A stretch of 64,000 bases of DNA from Bacteroidales bacterium UBA5433. GTDB lineage: Bacteria > Bacteroidota > Bacteroidia > Bacteroidales > UBA932. The stretch spans positions 50,413-114,412 of the forward strand of contig DIRP01000012.1 in NCBI GenBank assembly GCA_002427525.1, in the 5' to 3' direction. Below, one piece after another: positions 51,302 through 61,100 of this stretch. Under the pieces are notes generated by a model that was not told the origin of the DNA, did not search any database, and saw only the letters and a list, made by a program, of their open reading frames with translations. The position numbers were made by a program, and so were the translations under genes. Position 1 is the first letter of the stretch. Every line of letters starts with the position of its first letter.

Positions 51302-51904
51302 ATCGCAACACCTTACAGACCCAAGCCTGCACCGCAAAGGCGCCCCGGTAACAGAAATTACCAAAGGTCTCCGCAGCAGGATGACGGCCCCAGGGCCAAT
51401 GCTGAAATTACTTCGCCACAAGTGCGTCTTGTGGGCGATAATATTGAAAAGCAGGGCATATACCCCATTGCCCAGGCCTTGAAGATGGCGGAAAAACTGA
51501 ACCTGGATCTGGTAGAAATATCGGCTCAGGCAGATCCTCCGGTTTGTAAGATTATTGATTACCAGAAGTTTTTGTACCAACGAAAGAAGAAAGCCAAGGA
51601 GATGAAGGCCAATGCTTCGCGGATAGTGGTTAAAGAGATTCGTTTTGGTCCCAATACAGATGAACATGATTACCAGTTTAAGTTGAAGCATGCCATTGAA
51701 TTTCTGAAAGACGGTTTTAAAGTAAAAGCTTTTGTCTTTTTCCGCGGAAGGTCCATTGTCTTTTCAGAACAGGGAGAAAAACTGTTGCTTAGGTTTGCGG
51801 TAGATTTGGAAGACCACGGAAAGGCGGAACAGATGCCTAAACTGGAAGGAAAGCGCATGATAATGATGCTTGCGCCTATAAAAGCCAATGTGAAGAAAAA
51901 ATAA
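51302..51904 (+). CDS. infC: Translation initiation factor IF-3, ATC start
   Basis: I extend the gene to the ATC at 51302 (200 residues). No ATG, GTG or TTG lies in frame between the upstream stop at 51272 and the GTG at 51422, which would cut into the conserved N-terminal domain. The translated lead is arginine- and proline-rich (TPYRPKPAPQRRPGNRNYQR), as in other Bacteroidota IF-3. The N domain (VRLVGDNIEKQGIYPIAQAL…LDLVEISAQADPPVCKIIDYQKF) and C domain (VKEIRFGPNTDEHDYQFKLKHAIEFL) are complete. IF-3 checks initiator tRNA and rejects non-canonical start codons, so a rare start allows autoregulation, as known for AUU-initiated infC of E. coli. Confidence 0.92.
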   Translation: MATPYRPKPAPQRRPGNRNYQRSPQQDDGPRANAEITSPQVRLVGDNIEKQGIYPIAQALKMAEKLNLDLVEISAQADPPVCKIIDYQKFLYQRKKKAKEMKANASRIVVKEIRFGPNTDEHDYQFKLKHAIEFLKDGFKVKAFVFFRGRSIVFSEQGEKLLLRFAVDLEDHGKAEQMPKLEGKRMIMMLAPIKANVKKK

Positions 51905-51923
51905 TTATTTAAAGGAGAACCCT

Positions 51924-52118
51924 ATGCCAAAAATGAAAACGAATTCCGGAGCAAAGAAGCGTTTTACGCTGACCGGTACCGGAAAAATTAAAAGGAAACA
52001 CGCTTACCATAGCCATATCCTCACAAAAAAAACAAAAAAACAGAAACGCAATCTGGCTTACACCGGTTTGGTAGATAAGACAGATGAGAAGCGTATCAAA
52101 GATCTGCTTTGTGTATAA
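51924..52118 (+). CDS. rpmI: Ribosomal protein bL35
   Basis: The 64-residue basic protein matches bL35 throughout (MPKMKTNSGAKKRFTLTGTGKIKRKHAYHSHILTKK, quoted in parts). AAAGGAG at 51911-51917 gives a ribosome binding site 6 bases before the ATG. It lies in the standard infC-rpmI-rplT order, 19 bases after infC, so autogenous control of this operon is plausible. Confidence 0.96.
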   Translation: MPKMKTNSGAKKRFTLTGTGKIKRKHAYHSHILTKKTKKQKRNLAYTGLVDKTDEKRIKDLLCV

Positions 52119-52203
52119 CTGAGCAGCAATTAATAACCAGGTTGCCCAGCAGAAAAAGTATCTCAAAGGTGGAGAACGCTGACAGCCGCAAAGAAATTTT
52201 ATT

Positions 52204-52548
52204 ATGCCAAGATCGGTAAATGCAGTGGCTTCAAGAGCCCGACGCAAAAAAATTCTAAAACAGACGAAGGGGAATTTTCTGGCACGCCGTAACGTATGGA
52301 CGGTAGCCAAACACACATACGAAAAGGGGCTCACTTATGCCTACCGGGATCGTAAAAACAAAAAAAGGTCATTTCGTGCTCTATGGATACAGCGCATAAA
52401 CGCAGCTGCACGTATGCACGGTATGTCGTATTCACAATTTATGGGGAAAGTGAACAAATCAAATATTGGTCTGAACCGCAAGGTTTTGGCAGATCTGGCC
52501 ATGAACAACCCCCAGGCATTTGAGGCCATTATAAACTCCATAAAATAA
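52204..52548 (+). CDS. rplT: Ribosomal protein bL20
   Basis: The 114-residue basic protein is bL20 (MPRSVNAVASRARRKKIL, TYEKGLTYAYRDRKNKKRSFRALWIQRINAAARMHGMSYSQFM in pieces). It organises 23S rRNA early in 50S assembly. The 85-base gap after rpmI is longer than other gaps here and may hold a regulatory leader for bL20 autoregulation, although I could not draw a convincing known structure. Confidence 0.96.
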   Translation: MPRSVNAVASRARRKKILKQTKGNFLARRNVWTVAKHTYEKGLTYAYRDRKNKKRSFRALWIQRINAAARMHGMSYSQFMGKVNKSNIGLNRKVLADLAMNNPQAFEAIINSIK

Positions 52549-52555
52549 GTAAGAT

Positions 52556-53890
52556 TTGAACCGCTGGATCAAGTTTTCCGTAGTAGCTGTATGTTATCTT
52601 CTTTGGGTCATCTGGCTGGGAAATTTCTGGTGGCTCCTGGGACTTATTGTCATTTTTGACCTGTATATCACAAAAAAGGTCAAGTGGGCGTTTTGGAAAA
52701 AGAAGTATGAAAAAGGAGAAAAAAGAAATGTATGGCTGGATTGGCTGGATGCGATTATTTTTGCGTTGGTAGCCGCTACGTTTGTTAAGTCCTTTTTCTT
52801 TGAAGCGTATATGATCCCTACGTCCTCTATGGAAAACACCTTGATGACAGGTGATTACCTGTTTGTGGGGAAATTGAAATACGGTCCTGTAAGACCCAGA
52901 AACCCCTTGACGGTTCCGCTTACGCACAATGTGATTTTTGGGAAAGAATCGTATTCCAGAGTTATTGAGAAACCTTACAAACGGATGGCCGGGTTCAAAA
53001 AAACAGGTCGGAATGATGTGGTTGTTTTCAATTTTCCGCATGGAGATACCGTGCTTGTTAATTACCCCACCGATGATTACTATACCCATGTAAGGCTGAA
53101 CGGGAAACAGAGTACATTAAATCATTATGGACCGGTAAAAGTAAGGCCGCCGGGAAAAGAAGATAATTATGTAAAAAGATGTGTAGCCGTTGCGGGAGAT
53201 ACGTTGGAAGTAAGGGATGGACATGTGTTTGTTAACGGATTGCCTCAGCCTTTCATTCCCGGTATTCGCAATACGTATACGCTTATTACGGATGGCCAGC
53301 CGTTGAATCCGCGTCTGCTGGACAAATACCATGTTTCACCGGCAGAGACGCATTTTGACAACAGGATTCCGGGTTATGCTTCTATTCCGCTTAACACAGC
53401 AGTTGCAGAAGAGTTGCGTGCCTTGAGGAATATTGTTTCGATTACACAAAACATTGACGTGTTTCCTCCCGATTATCCGGACTCACAATTGGTTCTGTTT
53501 CCGTTTGTGGTATCAGAAGACTTTCCCTGGACCCGCGATAATTACGGGCCGTTATGGATTCCAAAGGCAGGTACGACTGTAACACTTACTCCGCAGAACC
53601 TGCCCTTGTACAGGCGAATCATAACCAAGTATGAAGGCCATGTCCTGGAGGAGGATAATGGTACTGTTCGTATTGATGGTGAGGAAACGGCACACTATAC
53701 CTTTGCCATGGATTATTACTTTATGATGGGTGATAACCGGCACAATTCGCTTGATTCGCGCTACTGGGGCTTTGTCCCGGAAGACAGGGTTGTGGGCAAT
53801 CCATTGGTGGTCTGGTTCTCAACTGACAAGTACAAATCTTTTCCTTCGAGCATCCGTTGGGACAGGTTATTGAAGGTCAGGTTTAAATAA
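52556..53890 (+). CDS. lepB: Signal peptidase I, TTG start
   Basis: The 444-residue protein must start at TTG (52556): an in-frame stop lies just upstream at 52550, and the next Met is in the active site. A helical hairpin (6-38) and a third segment (61-81) anchor it. The catalytic Ser91 is in IPTSSMENTL and the general base Lys207 in YVKRCVAVAGD. The later GDNRHNSLDSRYWGFVPEDRVVG is the family signature. It removes signal peptides from exported proteins in the periplasm. Bacteroidota signal peptidases carry the long insert seen between Ser and Lys. Confidence 0.94.
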   Translation: MNRWIKFSVVAVCYLLWVIWLGNFWWLLGLIVIFDLYITKKVKWAFWKKKYEKGEKRNVWLDWLDAIIFALVAATFVKSFFFEAYMIPTSSMENTLMTGDYLFVGKLKYGPVRPRNPLTVPLTHNVIFGKESYSRVIEKPYKRMAGFKKTGRNDVVVFNFPHGDTVLVNYPTDDYYTHVRLNGKQSTLNHYGPVKVRPPGKEDNYVKRCVAVAGDTLEVRDGHVFVNGLPQPFIPGIRNTYTLITDGQPLNPRLLDKYHVSPAETHFDNRIPGYASIPLNTAVAEELRALRNIVSITQNIDVFPPDYPDSQLVLFPFVVSEDFPWTRDNYGPLWIPKAGTTVTLTPQNLPLYRRIITKYEGHVLEEDNGTVRIDGEETAHYTFAMDYYFMMGDNRHNSLDSRYWGFVPEDRVVGNPLVVWFSTDKYKSFPSSIRWDRLLKVRFK

Positions 53891-53892
53891 AT

Positions 53893-53923
53893 TTTGGGTT
53901 TACAAAAAAAATGCAGATATTTG
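53893..53923 (+). promoter_or_regulatory. Candidate full promoter (-33 and -7) for rpmB
   Basis: TTTG (53893-53896) is followed after exactly 19 bases by GATATTTG (53916-53923), one mismatch from TAnnTTTG. This is the only place where I see both elements at textbook spacing. The rpmB ATG is 42 bases downstream. Confidence 0.5.
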
Positions 53924-53965
53924 CAACCCCCTAAAAAGAAATAATATCAAATAAATACAGAACCC

Positions 53966-54208
53966 ATGGCACGAGTATGTCAAGTTACAGGAAAGAAGAG
54001 GATGGTCGGGAATAAGGTATCCCATTCAAAACGCCGGACCAAACGTGAATTTGCACCCAATTTGAAAACAAAACGTTTTTGGTCAGAGGAAGAGGGTCGT
54101 TACATAACATTAAAGGTGACAGCCGCCGGGATCCGTACCATCAATAAAAAAGGACTGGCTGCTGTTTTAAAAGCTTCCAGAGAAAAAGGTTTGATTGACA
54201 TAGTTTAA
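53966..54208 (+). CDS. rpmB: Ribosomal protein bL28
   Basis: The 80-residue protein is bL28 (MARVCQVTGKKRMVGNKVSHSKRRTKREF). CQVTGK is the usual N-terminal motif, here with one Cys only. It leads a small ribosomal operon with bL33 (11 bases downstream) and a DUF4295 protein. Confidence 0.96.
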   Translation: MARVCQVTGKKRMVGNKVSHSKRRTKREFAPNLKTKRFWSEEEGRYITLKVTAAGIRTINKKGLAAVLKASREKGLIDIV

Positions 54209-54219
54209 ATTTTCGTCTT

Positions 54220-54402
54220 ATGGCAAAAAAAGAAAACAGAGTACAGGTCATTTTGGAATGTACGGAACAAAAAGAAAGCGGTGTTCCGGGAATGTCTCGT
54301 TACATAACAACAAAGAACAAAAAGAACACCACCCAAAGACTGGAGCGTAAAAAATACAATCCTTTCCTTAAGAAAGTTACCATTCACAGAGAGATTAAAT
54401 AA
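54220..54402 (+). CDS. rpmG: Ribosomal protein bL33, zinc-free form
   Basis: The 60-residue protein is bL33 (MAKKENRVQVILECTE… MSRYITTKNKKNTTQRLERKKYNPFLKK). Only one cysteine remains, so this is the C-minus (non-zinc-binding) form. It sits between bL28 and the DUF4295 gene as in other Bacteroidota. Confidence 0.95.
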   Translation: MAKKENRVQVILECTEQKESGVPGMSRYITTKNKKNTTQRLERKKYNPFLKKVTIHREIK

Positions 54403-54417
54403 TAAAACAAGGTACCT

Positions 54418-54576
54418 ATGGCAAAGAAAGCAGTTGCAACATTGAAAGACAAAACAGCCGGAAAAGGCAACGTGAAATGCATCCGCATGGTCCGTTCCAA
54501 ACGCAGCGGTGCTTATATTTTCCAGGAAGATATTATTCCTGTAGAAAAAGAAAGTGAGTTCTTTGCATCTAAATAA
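54418..54576 (+). CDS. DUF4295 ribosome-associated small protein
   Basis: A 52-residue basic protein (MAKKAVATLKDKTAGKGNVK, then CIRMVRSKRSGAYIFQED) starts 15 bases after rpmG. It matches the Bacteroidota-specific DUF4295 family, always found behind bL28 and bL33. I recall that a Bacteroidota-only large-subunit protein, named bL38, was seen in a ribosome structure from this phylum; I believe, but cannot verify here, that it is this family. A terminator follows. Confidence 0.88.
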   Translation: MAKKAVATLKDKTAGKGNVKCIRMVRSKRSGAYIFQEDIIPVEKESEFFASK

Positions 54577-54622
54577 TGCAGATATCTCTTTAGGTTAAAA
54601 CCTCTAAATAAGGTGATTCATT

Positions 54623-54651
54623 AAAAAGCTCTCCGCAGGGGGGCTTTTTTA
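54623..54651 (+). terminator. Rho-independent terminator of the bL28-bL33-DUF4295 operon
   Basis: AAAAAGCTCTCC (54623-54634) pairs, with two G-U pairs, with the G-rich arm GGGGGGCTTTTT around a GCA loop, followed by further T. It lies 46 bases after the DUF4295 stop and before ftsY. Confidence 0.85.
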
Positions 54652-54674
54652 TTTACGGGCACCCTGTTTTTTCT

Positions 54675-54682
54675 TATATTTG
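54675..54682 (+). promoter_or_regulatory. Candidate -7 box for ftsY-pheT
   Basis: TATATTTG matches TAnnTTTG. It precedes an out-of-frame ATG at 54690 by 7 bases and the chosen ftsY ATG at 54703 by 20 bases. Confidence 0.4.
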
Positions 54683-54702
54683 CATTCTTATGTTTGCCAA
54701 AA

Positions 54703-55623
54703 ATGACAGAGGATATTCTCAATAAAGGACTGGAAAAGACAAAGAAAGGCTTGTTCAGCCGTTTGTCCCGTGTTGTGATGGGCCGTTCCAGGGTGGATGA
54801 TCAGGTGTTGGATGATATAGAAGAGGCGTTGGTTGCTTCTGATGTAGGTGTAGATACTACGTTACGTATTATTGAAAGGTTAGAAGACCGTGTACAAAAG
54901 GATAAATATATGAACACGGAAGAGCTGAACAAATACCTGCGTGAAGAGATAGAAGCCCTGCTTTTGGAAAATAAGGTAACCAACGAGGTCATTCCTTTTG
55001 ATTTTTCAAAAAAACCGTATGTGGTACTGGTTGTGGGAGTTAACGGAACAGGGAAAACAACAACTATTGGGAAATTGGCGGCACAGCTTAAAAAAGCAGG
55101 AAAGCAGGTGATGCTGGGTGCAGCGGATACGTTCCGGGCAGCAGCTATTGAACAGCTGACCATTTGGAGTGAACGGTCACAGGTCCCTATTGTCAAGCAG
55201 GCTATGGGGAGTGATCCGGCGGCTGTAGCGTACGATTCACTGGCCTCGGCAATCTCCAGAGATATGGATGTTTTGTTGATTGATACGGCTGGGCGTTTGC
55301 ACAATAAGGTCAATCTGATGAACGAACTGGCCAAGATTAAGAAAGTGCTGCAGAAACTAATTCCGGATGCACCCCACGAGGTGCTGTTGGTCCTGGATGG
55401 TTCTACCGGTCAGAATGCGTACCAGCAGGCACGTGAGTTCTCCAAGGCTACGGATGTGACGGCTCTGGCAGTGACCAAGCTTGACGGAACGGCCAAAGGA
55501 GGGGTAGTAATTGGCATTAGTGACATGTTGCAGGTGCCGGTCAAATTTATTGGACTGGGAGAAGGGATTGATGACCTGCAAGTATTTGATAAAAAATCTT
55601 TTGTTGCAACTTTGTTTGAATAA
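54703..55623 (+). CDS. ftsY: Signal recognition particle receptor FtsY
   Basis: The 306-residue protein (start ATG 54703; a TTG at 54694 is the other in-frame option) has the SRP54-N helical domain (VDDQVLDDIEEALVASDVGVDTTLRII) and the G domain with P-loop GVNGTGKTTT, DTFRAAAIEQL, DTAGRLHNK and TKLDGTAKGG. It docks SRP-ribosome complexes to the membrane translocon. The N-terminus is shorter than in relatives, which usually begin with a hydrophobic MGLFxFF; an ATG at 54690 opens a frame that would join this one if one A of the five-A run at 54699-54703 were absent. pheT follows after 9 bases. Confidence 0.95.
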   Translation: MTEDILNKGLEKTKKGLFSRLSRVVMGRSRVDDQVLDDIEEALVASDVGVDTTLRIIERLEDRVQKDKYMNTEELNKYLREEIEALLLENKVTNEVIPFDFSKKPYVVLVVGVNGTGKTTTIGKLAAQLKKAGKQVMLGAADTFRAAAIEQLTIWSERSQVPIVKQAMGSDPAAVAYDSLASAISRDMDVLLIDTAGRLHNKVNLMNELAKIKKVLQKLIPDAPHEVLLVLDGSTGQNAYQQAREFSKATDVTALAVTKLDGTAKGGVVIGISDMLQVPVKFIGLGEGIDDLQVFDKKSFVATLFE

Positions 55624-55632
55624 TCCATAGGT

Positions 55633-58095
55633 ATGAAAATCCTGTATAATTGGTTGAAAGATTACCTGCCCCTGGATATGAATCCCCGGCAGACTGCTGA
55701 AGTACTCACTGATATTGGATTGGAAGTAGAGTCTTTAGAGATTACTGAATCAGTTCCGGGAGGACTGAAAGGTGTTGTTACAGCACAAGTAATAACCTGC
55801 GTACCGCATCCCAATTCGGATCATTTGTCTTTGACAACAGTTAGTACGGGAAGCGGGGAACTTGTTCCCGTAGTATGTGGTGCTCCTAATGTGACGGCAG
55901 GTCAGAAAGTGTTTCTGGCAACTCCCGGTGCAGAATTGACTTTTACTAACGGAGAACAAATTACTATTAAAAAAAGCAAGATACGGGGAGAAGAATCGTT
56001 CGGGATGATCTGTGCAGAGGATGAGCTGGGAATTGGTGCTTCGCACGACGGGATTATGGTGCTGCCCAAAGAAACGCCTGTAGGTGTTCCGGCTGCAGAG
56101 TACCTGAACCTTCCTACCTATGCTGTCTTTGAGATTGGACTAACACCTAACAGAATAGATGCGGCATCTCATATTGGGGTGGCACGTGATCTGGCTGCCT
56201 GGTACAAGGGAAGGGGACAGGACATATCTTTTACACACCCGGATGTATCGGCTTTCAGGGAAAATCCGGCAACGGAAGGCGTAAAGGTTGTTGTAGAAGC
56301 ACCACAAGCAGCGCCACGTTACAGTGGTATTACGTTAAGTAATTTAAAGGTAGGGCCTTCTCCGGCTTGGTTGCAGGAACGTTTGCGGCTGACAGGAATC
56401 CGGCCTATTAACAATGTGGTGGACATTACCAATTATGTTTTACTTGAAACGGGACAGCCCTTGCATGCTTTTGACAGAAAGGGCATTGAGGGAGATTGTG
56501 TGGTAGTGCGGCAGGCTGAGCATGGGAGCCGGTTTGTTACCTTGGACGAAAAAGAGCGAATTCTTGACGGGCAGGATCTTATGATTTGCAATACAAAAGA
56601 ACCCATGTGTATTGGAGGTGTTTTTGGAGGGCTGAACAGCGGAGTGACAGAAAGTACCACGTCTGTTTTTCTGGAATCAGCCTGGTTTCATCCTACCTGG
56701 ATACGGCGTACTTCCAAACGTCACGGATTGAAAACAGATGCATCTTTCCGTTTTGAAAGAGGTACAGATCCTAATGCAACCGTATATGTCCTGAAACGGG
56801 CCGTTTTGCTTATGCAGGAACTCTGTGGGGCGCAGGTAGAAGGTAAGATTATTGATGTGTATCCCCACCCGGTTTTGCCGACCCGGGTTACACTGGATTA
56901 CGATAGCATGTTTTCCTTAATAGGAAAGGATATTGGAAAAGAAACCACAGACAGGATTCTGGAAGCGCTGGAAATTGAAATAATGGAAGCAAGCGGTGAA
57001 ACCGATCGGAATAAAAAAGTAGTGGCTGCTATTCCTACATACCGGGTAGATGTAACCCGTGCCTGCGATGTGGCAGAAGAGGTGTTGAGGATATACGGAT
57101 ACAACAACATTGAACTTCCGGATAGGATACAGGCCTCTTATGGGATAGCAGAAGATCCCCAACCGCAGCGAATCAGGGACCTGGCAGGTGACAGGCTCGC
57201 CTCTTTGGGTTTTAGGGAAATCATGTGCAATTCTCTGACCCGTGCAGGTTATTATGACGGGTTAACTACGTATTCTCCACAAGCTACTGTCCGGATTTTG
57301 AACCCCTTGAGTAGCGATTTGGATGCTATGCGTCAGACACTTCTTTGGGGAGGACTGGAAGCTGTTTCTTATAATACCAACAGGCAGCAGTACGACCTGA
57401 AATTTTTTGAACAAGGGAATGTGTACAGCCTGAAGGGACCCGGTACAGAGTTGGGCGATTATGTAGAAAGAGAATGTTTGGCATTGTTCATAACTGGAAA
57501 TGACAGGCCTCTGAACTGGCATACTCCTTCACGTCCGGCAGATTTTTTCCTGCTGAAATCTTATGTGGAATATCTAGCAGGCAGTTTTGGGATTGATTTG
57601 ATGAAAATACGTTCCTTCCGGGCTCCAAAAGATATTTTTGAGGAAGGTGTCCGGTACGTTATCAACGGCGATGTGTTGGCAGATGTGGGGAGCGTAAGTC
57701 GTTCATGCCTTGCCGTAATGGATATTAAACAGCCGGTTTTTATGGCGGAATTTCACTGGGATCTTTTTTTCAAAATAGTCCGGAGAAAAAAAGTGAAATT
57801 TTCTAACTTGCCTCGTTTCCCGGAAGTACACAGGGACCTGGCTCTGGTGGTCAATGCCGATGTGACGTATGAGCAATTGCATGCTACGGCGTTCAGAACA
57901 GAAAAAAAACTGTTGCAGCGTATCAGCTTGTTTGATGTGTACCGGGGAAAGGGCGTTCCTGAAGGGAAAAAACAATATGCGTTGCATTTTGTGTTCCGTG
58001 ATGCGCAAAAAACGTTGACAGATGCTTGTGTAGAACAAATAATGGAGCAATTGGTACACGCTTTCTATAAAGAAACAGGAGCTGTCTTACGGTAG
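55633..58095 (+). CDS. pheT: Phenylalanyl-tRNA synthetase beta subunit
   Basis: The 820-residue protein has the full beta-chain domain order. It starts with an N-terminal helical region and a tRNA-binding EMAP-like domain (about 40-150, VVTAQVITCVPHPNSDHLSLTTV). The B3/4 editing domain (about 215-385), B5 domain (405-475, RVTLDYDSMFSLIG), catalytic-like core (490-690) and C-terminal ferredoxin-fold anticodon-binding domain (725-820, FPEVHRDLALVVNADVTYEQL) follow. It pairs with PheS, which is not in the window; separate pheS and pheT loci are usual in Bacteroidota. It converges on tamB. Confidence 0.97.
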   Translation: MKILYNWLKDYLPLDMNPRQTAEVLTDIGLEVESLEITESVPGGLKGVVTAQVITCVPHPNSDHLSLTTVSTGSGELVPVVCGAPNVTAGQKVFLATPGAELTFTNGEQITIKKSKIRGEESFGMICAEDELGIGASHDGIMVLPKETPVGVPAAEYLNLPTYAVFEIGLTPNRIDAASHIGVARDLAAWYKGRGQDISFTHPDVSAFRENPATEGVKVVVEAPQAAPRYSGITLSNLKVGPSPAWLQERLRLTGIRPINNVVDITNYVLLETGQPLHAFDRKGIEGDCVVVRQAEHGSRFVTLDEKERILDGQDLMICNTKEPMCIGGVFGGLNSGVTESTTSVFLESAWFHPTWIRRTSKRHGLKTDASFRFERGTDPNATVYVLKRAVLLMQELCGAQVEGKIIDVYPHPVLPTRVTLDYDSMFSLIGKDIGKETTDRILEALEIEIMEASGETDRNKKVVAAIPTYRVDVTRACDVAEEVLRIYGYNNIELPDRIQASYGIAEDPQPQRIRDLAGDRLASLGFREIMCNSLTRAGYYDGLTTYSPQATVRILNPLSSDLDAMRQTLLWGGLEAVSYNTNRQQYDLKFFEQGNVYSLKGPGTELGDYVERECLALFITGNDRPLNWHTPSRPADFFLLKSYVEYLAGSFGIDLMKIRSFRAPKDIFEEGVRYVINGDVLADVGSVSRSCLAVMDIKQPVFMAEFHWDLFFKIVRRKKVKFSNLPRFPEVHRDLALVVNADVTYEQLHATAFRTEKKLLQRISLFDVYRGKGVPEGKKQYALHFVFRDAQKTLTDACVEQIMEQLVHAFYKETGAVLR

Positions 58096-58108
58096 CCTGA
58101 TGGTGTTC

Positions 58109-61100
58109 TTACGGTAGTTTGAGCCACCTTCTCCACAACTGCCGGAACGAACCAAACTCTTCCTGATATACGAATCCCGCTCCACTGCGTTGGGTATTGT
58201 CCAGGTAGTTGGAGTATTGATCAGCCGCATGACTGAATGCTTTCAGCCGGAATTTTCCTTTTTCACCAAGTTTTAATTCAATGTCTACGTTGCCAACCAA
58301 ATCGTTTTCGTTGCGCGTATAGGGGTTGTTGCCCATATTGCCATTGATTACCACACGGTTGTTAAACAGCCGTGTAGAAATGGCTACGTCAAAGATATCT
58401 CCGCTTTGTCCCGGTTGGTAGTTAAATCCAACATCCAGTGGAATATTCAATTGGACAAAAATATTGTTCAGCTGGTTGGATAAAATTTCTGTAGCATTTG
58501 AATACAGCAGGTTGGAGTTGTTAACAATCCCCGATTCCTGTTCCGGAATGAAATTGCTTGATACAAGAAGGGCTACAAATTGGCGCATAACTTTATCATC
58601 TGTGGACAAGGCGCTTTCAACACGTGCACGTGTCATAGGATCAATATCGTCCAGTTCAATATGAAAACCCAGGTTGGGGTTCATCATGTTTCCGGACATA
58701 AGTATTTGGCAGTCAACGTCCCTTCTATTGCTTACAAATGAGGTGTCTGCCAGTAAAGTATGGAGAGAAGCTTTGGTTTTGTAGGAAGCTGTAAGGTTAA
58801 GTTGTGTGTTGTCAATACCTCCGTTAAAAGAAACAGAACCTCCCGGTACAATTTGAAATCTTTTAGACACAATACCCTGAAGTCCAAAAAGATAACTTCC
58901 ACTTTCAATGGAGCAGTCACCCAGTATGGAAAAAACGTCGTCTTTGGGGTCCAATCCAAGGTTGATTAATCCGGTACCGCGGGCTTGAATAATATCTCCC
59001 GTCATTTTGTTGATTTCTAACAGCACTTCTGCATCTGTAGTAAGTTCTGTCTTGATACTAAGTGTTAAGTTTTTGTTTTTTTCCTTTTGGTTGTTCTGTT
59101 TGTGTGCAGCAAGTATGTAGGGATCCCTTCCTGTATAGGAGGGTTCCGGTTGGGTAAAAGACAGCAGGCTTGTTTGCCTTGCCTGGACCGCAGAGGAAAG
59201 GGGTATGTGAATACTTGTAAAGGGTTCCGGTCGTATAGAAATATCCAGCAAAATATCGTCAAAAGGTCCTTTTATCAACAGGTTACCCGTAGCATAGGCT
59301 TGTCCGTAAAAGATATCGTTATCTTTCTCAGTCAGATTCAGGCTGTGCAGGTTCACAAAATCCAATGTTACATCGGCTTCAATATCCCGGAAATGCTTGT
59401 AATGAAGGCCGCCTTTTACAATGCCGTAGTTGCCTCCGGCATCCCGAAGGGTGTTCCGGGGCAGGAAGAGGCCTTCCCGGGTAAGCAAAACAGGCCCCGA
59501 TAATGCATAAGGCACTTTGGTATAGTCAATGGTGAAATGTAAGTTGTCGACCCTTGTGTTTTGGCTGGTAAGGTCAAGATGCGGTAAGGTGCCTGTAAGG
59601 AGCATATCTCCCGAGATGTGTCCGTAAACATCAGTAACCAGGTTGTTTAAAAGGGGAGCAACCAAGGCTGCTTCAAAATCCTTGAAAGAAGCCTGTATAT
59701 CAAGATTTCGTGAGGAAGGGCTGTAACTTCCGGTTGCGTACAACGGTTGTTTTCCATTGGGCAGGGTAGTACTAACCTGCAGGTTCAGGTGGTCTGCTTT
59801 AGGATTCCACGAACTGAGCAATCGGATATCACCGGCCAACGAATCGTTGATATAAACATGTTCTCCCAGTACGTTGGCCGCAATATGCCGGTCGTTATGA
59901 AAATCGGTCAGGTATCCTGTTCCGGTAAAAGATCCTTGAAATTCAAACGGGTATTTTGCAGGGAGTAACGTATTGAAAACAGAAGCATCAAATTGGGAGA
60001 GTTCAACAAAGAGTGTATCGGTCAATGTGCGGGAGATAGCACCGTCTATGCGTAGGTATTCCGGTATTTCTACATTTCCGGTATGTTGCAAGAGTATATT
60101 GTGTAACGCAATCCTCTCATCGGAAACTACCAGGTTGCCTGTATGCAGCGACCAGGTCTTTCCGTTAAATAGAATGCTGTCAGAAGATACAATGGCCGTA
60201 ATGACCGGAGTGTTTGTTGCTGTTTGCCGATCAAAGAGTATCTGTGAGTTCAGGCACAGGCTGTTCAATTTTCCTTCTTTGTGGTTGTATAAAAAATCCA
60301 GATCAATCCGGTTGTCGTTGGTTGTGGATGTTAGTCTGAAGGTGTCTGCTTTAAATGGGTTTACAGTCATTTCTGTACACTCCAGGTCAATGTGCAACCC
60401 GTTTTTTCCGGCAACGGCTAACATGTCAAGATCTTTCAGGTTGTGCTCCTTGTAGCCCAATCTTTCGGAACGAATTACCGAACGAATGCTGTCGTTCCCA
60501 AAATCATACAAAGCCAGTTGAGTACCCGGAGAAATATACAATCCGGGCATGAGCAGTTCTTCAAAAAAAGCACTGTTGTGAATGGTTAAATCCAGCGTAG
60601 CGGTATCTTGTGTCCATGTTCTGCTTTGATTACCGGAATTAAAGTAAGCCGGCAGGTAGCTGAAAAGGTTGTTATCAGCCAGCCTTTTCAGGAAAGTAAC
60701 AAGTCTGTCCGTTCCTGTATAGTTTGCCTTAAGCGCCTCAGAATCAACGGTAACCAGACAGGTTTTTCCGTCTTCCGCCAAGCTGCTTTCCAGAAAAAAA
60801 TGTTCCAGTGTATGTGTTCCTGAAGAATTTTGCAGTGATAAATCCGTGGCCCGGATGGTACCGTCAATGTCACCCTTGTTGTTTATATGGGAAAAATCTG
60901 CCTGCACCAAACCGCTTACTATGGCCAGTGAATCGCTTTTGTACAAATTCAGACGGTGAAGATCTGCGTAGGCAATGTTGGCAAAAAAATTAGCTGTAGC
61001 TTTGGCTGATCCGGATAAATCTGCACGACCCTGGAACAGAAAATGCAGGTTGGGGTCAGAAGCACTCATTCTGCCATCAAAAACACCGTTTTGGAATTCT

